Shown here one piece after another: positions 58,601-64,000 of a stretch of DNA of 64,000 nucleotides. The stretch's first letter is position 1, and the number at the start of each line of letters is the position of its first letter. The translations under genes were made by a program, and so were the position numbers. The notes beneath the pieces were generated by a model. That model saw nothing but the letters and a program-made list of their open reading frames with translations, was not told the DNA's origin and did not search any database. Source of the stretch: Cryptomeria japonica (lineage: Eukaryota > Streptophyta > Pinopsida > Cupressales > Cupressaceae); NCBI RefSeq assembly GCF_030272615.1, contig NC_081412.1, positions 542,644,335 through 542,708,334 on the forward strand, written 5' to 3'.

Positions 58601-59732
58601 TACCAAAATGAACCACACCACCATCATATTCTTCCAAAGATAGAAACTTGCTTCGGTCACCAGTCATATGGTGAGAACAACCACTGTCAATAATCCACTC
58701 ATTGGAATTATCAAAGTGGGAGACAAGAGCTTTCTTGTCTGACACATCTTCCTTTATTGCAACAAACACAATATCTTCATTTTCTTCATCTTCTGATTCC
58801 TCATCTGTGACACCTTCATCAACTACTACAAAACAGTTTCTTCATTTTCCTCCTTTCAATTTCTTGAACCTTTCCAGTTTGTCCTTGTTGTCACCATTAG
58901 GACAGGTTATAGCAATATGTGCTATCTGGTTACAAGAAAAGCATTTCAAAGGGAGCTTACCTCTGTATTTACTGGTTCCCTTAGGAAGTCTCTTGGCAAG
59001 AAGAGCTTCAAATTCCATCTAAATCTCCTCATCATCCATTTCTCTGCTCTATCTTGGTTCACTGCTAGTGCTTGCTTCTTTTCCTTTTTTGGATGATGCA
59101 CCAGAAGCTCCGAAAGATGATTCAGTCTTTTGAACACTGCCATCAAAACTATTTAGCTCATAGGCTGTTAATTTTGCAATGATGGAGTCTAGGGATACCT
59201 TAGTCTTGTCTATTGACCTCAAATCCTGAATAGCAGCAACCCTTATTGCATAGATTGGTAATAAGGACCTCGGGACTTTACTAATAATAGTATAATCTTC
59301 CATTTCCCCCCCCACACTCTTGATGTCTCCAACAATAGTCTTGATTCTTATTCCATATTGTTGAATGGTCTCACCTTCAACCATCCACATGTCTTCAAAC
59401 TTCCCTCTAAGGCTTTCTTCCTCAACTTGTTTTACATGCTCATCACTGCCATAGATATTCTCAAGAGTATCCCATACTTCTTTGGGATTTTCTTTATCAT
59501 GGACATCAATAAACTCAATGTCAAATAAACTGTTGATTAGGGCTTCCATGACTTGCCCATTCTCCTGAATCTCTCTCTTTTGATCATCGGTGAGAATACC
59601 GATAGGGATAACATAAGCATTCTCAACATAGCTCCAGTGTTGAGCGCCCATGCTTCTGATGTATATCTTCATTCTGTCCTTCCATATTTTAAAGTTATCT
59701 CTGTTGAACTTTGGACCTTCCCTCTTAATCAT
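55640..59732 (-). pseudogene. E Gag-Pol polyprotein, disrupted
   Basis: Start MIKREGPKFNRDNF at 59732. The first 227 Gag codons (59049-59732) are open, the longest intact Gag here. The knuckle CFSCNQIAHIAITC (about 58908-58950) keeps its four metal ligands. Protease DSG is at 58680-58688. Integrase (57640-58445) keeps HTDLCGP, RTDQGGEF and AERNN, but has TAG for CAG in SVQGDR and TAG for TGG in RNNWTMV. RT (56473-57126) is open for 217 codons with [10 protein letters not shown] and FIDDIIFGG intact. The connection and RNase H follow (56230-56469, 55660-56088), with a frameshift at the very end after TKPLPKA. Among the copies it has the most catalytic residues intact, but it is still broken. 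Confidence 0.9.
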
Positions 59733-59789
59733 TACTATAGGATCTTTCCCTCAAGCAGTTAAGCTTATAACATAGAGGAGCTGGAGGAT

Positions 59790-59801
59790 GCTCTGATACC
59801 A
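59790..59801 (-). other. E primer binding site
   Basis: TGGTATCAGAGC on the minus strand, intact. Confidence 0.9.
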
Positions 59802-59803
59802 AT

Positions 59804-61342
59804 TGATATCTCAATGATGAATGGTGAGTACCAAACCGGTACTGAGAGGGGTGGGGGGTAAATCAGTATAGGTAGAAAAACTTTTCCTATACTGGTTTGT
59901 CTGCAGACACCGCGCTTTGGCAAACAAACAGTAACACCGGTATTAAATAGAGTACAATTGGTAAAACCAAGAATAACTGAGACAAGCATAAACTAGTTGA
60001 CACTTATCTTTTCATACAATCTAATACTTCATTTCCATTTCACCCTAATACATGAATAGGTAATCTATCATCAAAAATACATAAACAACTAGATCAACAT
60101 GATTTACCGCTTGACACAAGACACTAAATAATCACATTAAAAAGCATCACAAATGACACAGAGATTTTTCACGTAGAAATCCAACTGGGAAAAACCATAG
60201 TAGGGATGAATACCCACAAGCTATTTTTGAACTCTTTAGAAGTCTGCACTATTAGGAGCCTAGTCCGGTTAAAGACTATCACAACAAGTTCTATTAGGAA
60301 CCGATCCTATTAGGGATCACCCGATTAAGGGTTAAACCCTGTTAGAGGTTACCTTATTAGAGGATTTTATGAACTCAATGGCTTTGAGTCACCCTGTTAA
60401 AGGATTTACTGCAAGTTGGTTAAAGCTACCTGGTTAAGGGATTTTCCAACTATTGAAGTGGTTAGAGATCAATAGGTATTACAATGATCTAGTGATAGCA
60501 CTCAATGCCAATGCAGATCCGCTTTAGTTCTTTCCTTCTGCACACACACTATGTAGGCATCAATCCTCTTATCTGGTCTAGCAAGAATCACATATCTCTG
60601 TACTTAGATACACACACACCATTTGCCAACAACCTAAACATGAAACACAACATCAACCTTATAGAAAACAGATAGGTCAGCAACATAAACCCTAAACCCT
60701 AAACATTTAGGTTTACCAATACAGTCAGTTCAATCCTGACCATTAATCACATTTCATGGAATACAACGGTCTTGAACATATCTCAAGATGTTCTCCATCA
60801 TTCATTTTTCACTCCTTCATGGAGGTGATAACACATCACATGTTCCCCACTGTTTACAGAGACTTCGCACATTCCTGAGATAGATAGGATCAATTTCCTT
60901 CACATAAGATCCTTCACGCGCACAAGGCTGATGTAGCAACATGATCTAATCTTTATTACAATGCTAACTCATCACACGATGTCATCAGTTAAATCACAAA
61001 GGCTTGGAACACTTCAACCGGAAACCCTGAAGCTAAGACTACCATCTAGTAGTCCTACCACATTCCATGTACCAGTTCACATTTCAATATTCCGGTTCAC
61101 TTAGACAAACATACCACTTCACCTATTGCTCATATACCAGTTTAGAACACCATACCGGTTCTATTGGCTGATTTCTTAACTTAAATTAACATTAGTGTAC
61201 CGATTCACTTCCCAGCATACTGACATCAATGACAATAGCCGATTCACTCTTTAGCATATTGTCGGTTCACTCTCCAACATATTGACATCAATGACAACAT
61301 ACAATATCATCATGTCATCATACCCTTGCACATATGCCAACA
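59804..61342 (-). repeat. E 5' LTR
   Basis: 1,539 bp, TGATATCTC...GCCAACA. The telomere-like repeat is at 60687-60703. It has the same duplicated CCGGTTCAC segment as its partner, so that duplication predates the insertion. Confidence 0.9.
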
Positions 61343-61347
61343 ATTAC

Positions 61348-64000
61348 TTCTCCATCTCATCTGAAAAATCACGACTCATCTTGTCATCTCCACCAAAAAT
61401 TATGTCATCAATAAATACTTCACAGATCAAAATCTGATCTCCTTCTGACTTTAGACAGATATTGCTATCTTCACTTGTTCTTTCAAATCCAATCTTTACA
61501 AGATGTGAGTGTAAGCATTCATACCATGCTCTAAGTTCCTGCTTCAATCCATACAAGGCTTTATGTAGCCTACACACCATATCACTATCTTCTGATAGGG
61601 CAAACCCATCTGGTTGTTCTATATACACTTCCTCTTCAAGTATTCCATTTAGGAATGCAGATTTTACATCCATCTGATACACTTTGAATCCCTTGAAGGC
61701 TGCATATGCAAGAAGCATTAAAACTCCTTCCAATCTAGCTACTAAAGCAAAAGTTTCTCCATAGTCTTCTCCTTCTTCTTGAGCATATCCCTTGCATACC
61801 AGTCTGGCTTTGTTTCTTACCATTGTGCCATCTTCATCAGCTTGTTTCTAAAAACCCATTTGGTGCCAATAATATTTTTATGCTCGGGTCTGGGTACCAA
61901 AGACCATGTACCATTCTTTTTTATTTGGTCAAGTTCCTCTTCCATAGCCTTGATCCAGTCTTCATCTTTATGTGCCTCTTTAAATGTTTAAGGCTCAAAT
62001 TCAGAGATCATGCAAGAATTTTCTCTGACCTTTCTTCTTGTAAGAATTCCTACATCCTTATCTCATATGATATGCTTTGGATCATGATTCAGCTTTACAT
62101 ACCTAGGAATGATCTTAACTATTTCCTCTTGCTTTTCCTCTTCATCCTCATCTTCATTAGCATCAACATCTACCAGTGTAGGAGCATTGTTATTGGTACT
62201 AGGCTGTTTTGCAACCAGTTCCCAGAAGGTTACAACCGGTTGATCTACCACTTGCTCACTGCCGGTTTCCTTAGGTTTCTCAGAGGTTTCATCAACTCTA
62301 ACATTGATACTTTCAATTATTCTCTGAGTCCTATTGTTAAAATAATTTAGAGATTTGCTCTTGGTGGAATATCCTAGGAATATTCCTTCATCACATTTTG
62401 CATCAAACTTGCTCTAGTGTTCACTCTTCTTGATGTAACATTTTCTACCAAACAATCTAAAGTAGCTTACTACAGGAGTCTTACTAGTCCAATACTCATA
62501 AGGTGTTTTATCCTTACCTTTCTTGATGAGTACCTGGTTCATAGTGTAGACTATAGTGCTCACTGCTTCTCTCCAAAAGGTGTGAGCAACCTTCCCTTGA
62601 ATCAACATTGTTCTGGCTAGTTCAACTACAGTCTAGTTGTTTCTTTCTACTAGGCCATTCTGGTGTGGAGTCCAGGGGTAGACAGTTGCCTCTTGATTCC
62701 ATTCTCTTCATAGTACTTATTGAATTCTCTAGAGGTGAACTCACCTCCTTGATTGGTTCTAAGGAATTTGATCCTCTTACCACTTTCCTTTTCAACTAGT
62801 GCTATGAAGGCTTTGAACTTTTCAAAAGCTTTAAACTTGTCTTTCAAGAATGTGAGCCACATCATTCTTGAGCAATCATCCGTAAGAATCATAAAGTACC
62901 TATCTCCTTGAACACTCCTAGTTTTCATAGGATTACACAAATCAGTATGCACAAGATCAAGTAAATTATCTATTGTGAAAGATTTACCTTTGAAGGTTGA
63001 GGAAGACATTTTCCCTAGTTGACATTGTCTGCACAAAGGATTCTTTGGTTTGTTCAACACAAGCAATCCCCTAACTGCCTTGATCTTACTGGCCTTCACA
63101 ATGTTATCAAAATTTATGTGGCAAAGTCTCCTATGCCATATCCAACTATCATCATACTTAGCCATTGGACATTGACTGATATTTGCATTCAATTGAAATA
63201 AGTTACCTTTGGTCTGCATACTGGTGGCCATTAGTTCACCACTCTTTCCCTTGATTTTGCATACTCCATCTTTGAATTCCATAGTGAGTCCATTATCATT
63301 CAGCTAAGCAACACTGAAAAGGTTATGCCTGATACCTTCTACCCAATACACATTATTAGCACTATTTTTTCTATTTAATGAGATGACCCTTTGCCTTTTA
63401 CCATACAAGGTGCATCATTACCAAATTGGACTACACCTCCATCATACTCTTCCAGAGGCATAAACTTTCTCCGGTCACCAGTCATGTGGTGAGAACAACC
63501 ATTGTCAATAATCCACTCATTAGAATTATCAAAGCAAGAGACAAGAGCCTTCTTGTCTGACACATCTTCCTTAACAACTACAAATAGTATGTCTTCACTT
63601 TCTTCATCTTCTGATTCATCATCAGTGACGCCTTCATCAACCGCAACAAAACAGTTTCTCCTATTTCCTCCTTTGAACGTTTTGAACCTCTCTGGTTTGT
63701 CCTTATTATCACCATTGGGACAGTTTACAACAATGTGTCCTATCATATTGCAAGAAAATCATTTCAAAGGGAGCTTACCTCTGTATTTTCCAGTTCCCTT
63801 AGGAAGTCTCTTGGCCAAAAGAGCTTCAAATTCCATCAGGATCTCCTCATCATCCATATCTCTGCTTTGTCTACATTCACATCTGGTACTAGGTTCCTTA
63901 CCCTTTCTAGATAGTGCACCAAATGCTTTAAAGGCTGAATCAGTCTTCTGAACACTGCCATCATAACTGTTTAGCTCATATGCGGTCAACTTAGCAATGA
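61348..64000 (-). pseudogene. D Gag to RT N-terminal half, disrupted, runs off the edge
   Basis: Continuation of D on the far side of E. RT (61344-61823) has [10 protein letters not shown] and FIDDIIFGG. Integrase (62414-63282) has HTDLCNP and RTNQGGEF, the latter changing the second catalytic Asp to Asn. The protease site is D-N-G (63498-63506) where its relatives have D-S-G. Gag (from 63746 upward) has its knuckle opening with TGA in place of the first Cys codon (K-stop-FSCNMIGHIVVNC). The Gag N terminus lies past 64000. Other stops lie near 61990 and 62635 (TAG for TGG in the RNN-TVVE block). Confidence 0.88.

Larger units (their letters stand above)
53840..61342 (-). mobile_element. element E: complete Ty1/copia element inside D
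   Basis: 7,503 bp with LTRs 53840-55404 and 59804-61342, a primer site, a polypurine tract and full-length broken Gag-Pol. The flanks are ATTCC (53835-53839) and ATTAC (61343-61347), a 5-bp target duplication with one change. By eye the LTRs differ by about 11% in sampled stretches, so E is old, and D and B are older still. Confidence 0.92.
51207..64000 (-). mobile_element. element D: Ty1/copia, cut by E and by the window edge
   Basis: D has a 3' LTR (51207-52713), an internal part at 52714-53839, and the rest of the internal region at 61348-64000, where the window ends inside Gag. Element E (53840-61342) sits in the RT gene. Rejoining the two parts gives the continuous RT frame ...DEM-EKEFEMS..., which proves they are one element. 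The 5' LTR and primer site lie beyond the window. LTR and coding sequence are of the F/E/B family. Confidence 0.88.

Overview
This window is a block of plant transposable-element DNA. It holds no intact host gene, no rRNA or tRNA gene and no CRISPR array. The make-up suggests a large-genome seed plant, most plausibly a gymnosperm: AT-rich sequence, kilobase-sized LTRs, tRNA-iMet primer sites, old and heavily mutated Ty1/copia copies nested several deep, a Ty3/gypsy remnant and a LINE remnant. The taxon is an inference; nothing in the sequence names it.

Layout. 1-1720: non-genic, with a 256-nt guanine-free stretch and a palindromic repeat. 1721-4500 (-): unrecognised gene fragments, then the C-terminal part of a LINE ORF2 (reverse transcriptase tail, zf-RVT, RNase H). 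4640-5855: an LTR-like sequence carrying twin hairpins. 5856-8483 (-): 3' end of a copia-like element (here 'G') that carries an unrelated lysine-rich ORF. 8484-21830 (-): a gypsy-type element ('H') with gag and protease but no visible RT or integrase. It contains a solo LTR (9786-11345, TSD GACAT), a complete copia element 'F' (12564-19861, TSD ATGAA), and is cut again at 21830 by copia element 'C'.

C (minus, from 21831) is cut at 28575 by 'B', a plus-strand copia array of LTR-int-LTR-int-LTR-int-LTR in which neighbouring units share LTRs (28576-51206). B's first LTR holds a complete, younger plus-strand element 'A' (28713-36422). B's last LTR is cut at 51206 by minus-strand element 'D', and D's RT region holds a complete element 'E' (53840-61342). 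D runs off the right edge. The order of insertion is therefore (G) > H > C > B > D > E, with F and the solo LTR in H, and A in B.

All copia copies share the order Gag (CCHC) - protease (DSG) - integrase (HHCC, D-D35-E) - RT (VDD) - RNase H. They also share a TGGTATCAGAGC primer site, an AAAGGGGGAGA polypurine tract and TG...CA LTRs. The phrasing of the RT is nearest to SIRE/Maximus-type copia, but that is provisional. Every polyprotein is broken. Many stops look like C-to-T changes at CAG, CGA or the complement of TGG, as expected from long-term cytosine methylation. None appears able to move on its own. No wholly new system is proven. The best leads are the B array with shared nonsense codons, the orphan ORF in G, and the repeated structures in LTRs and 3' leaders.
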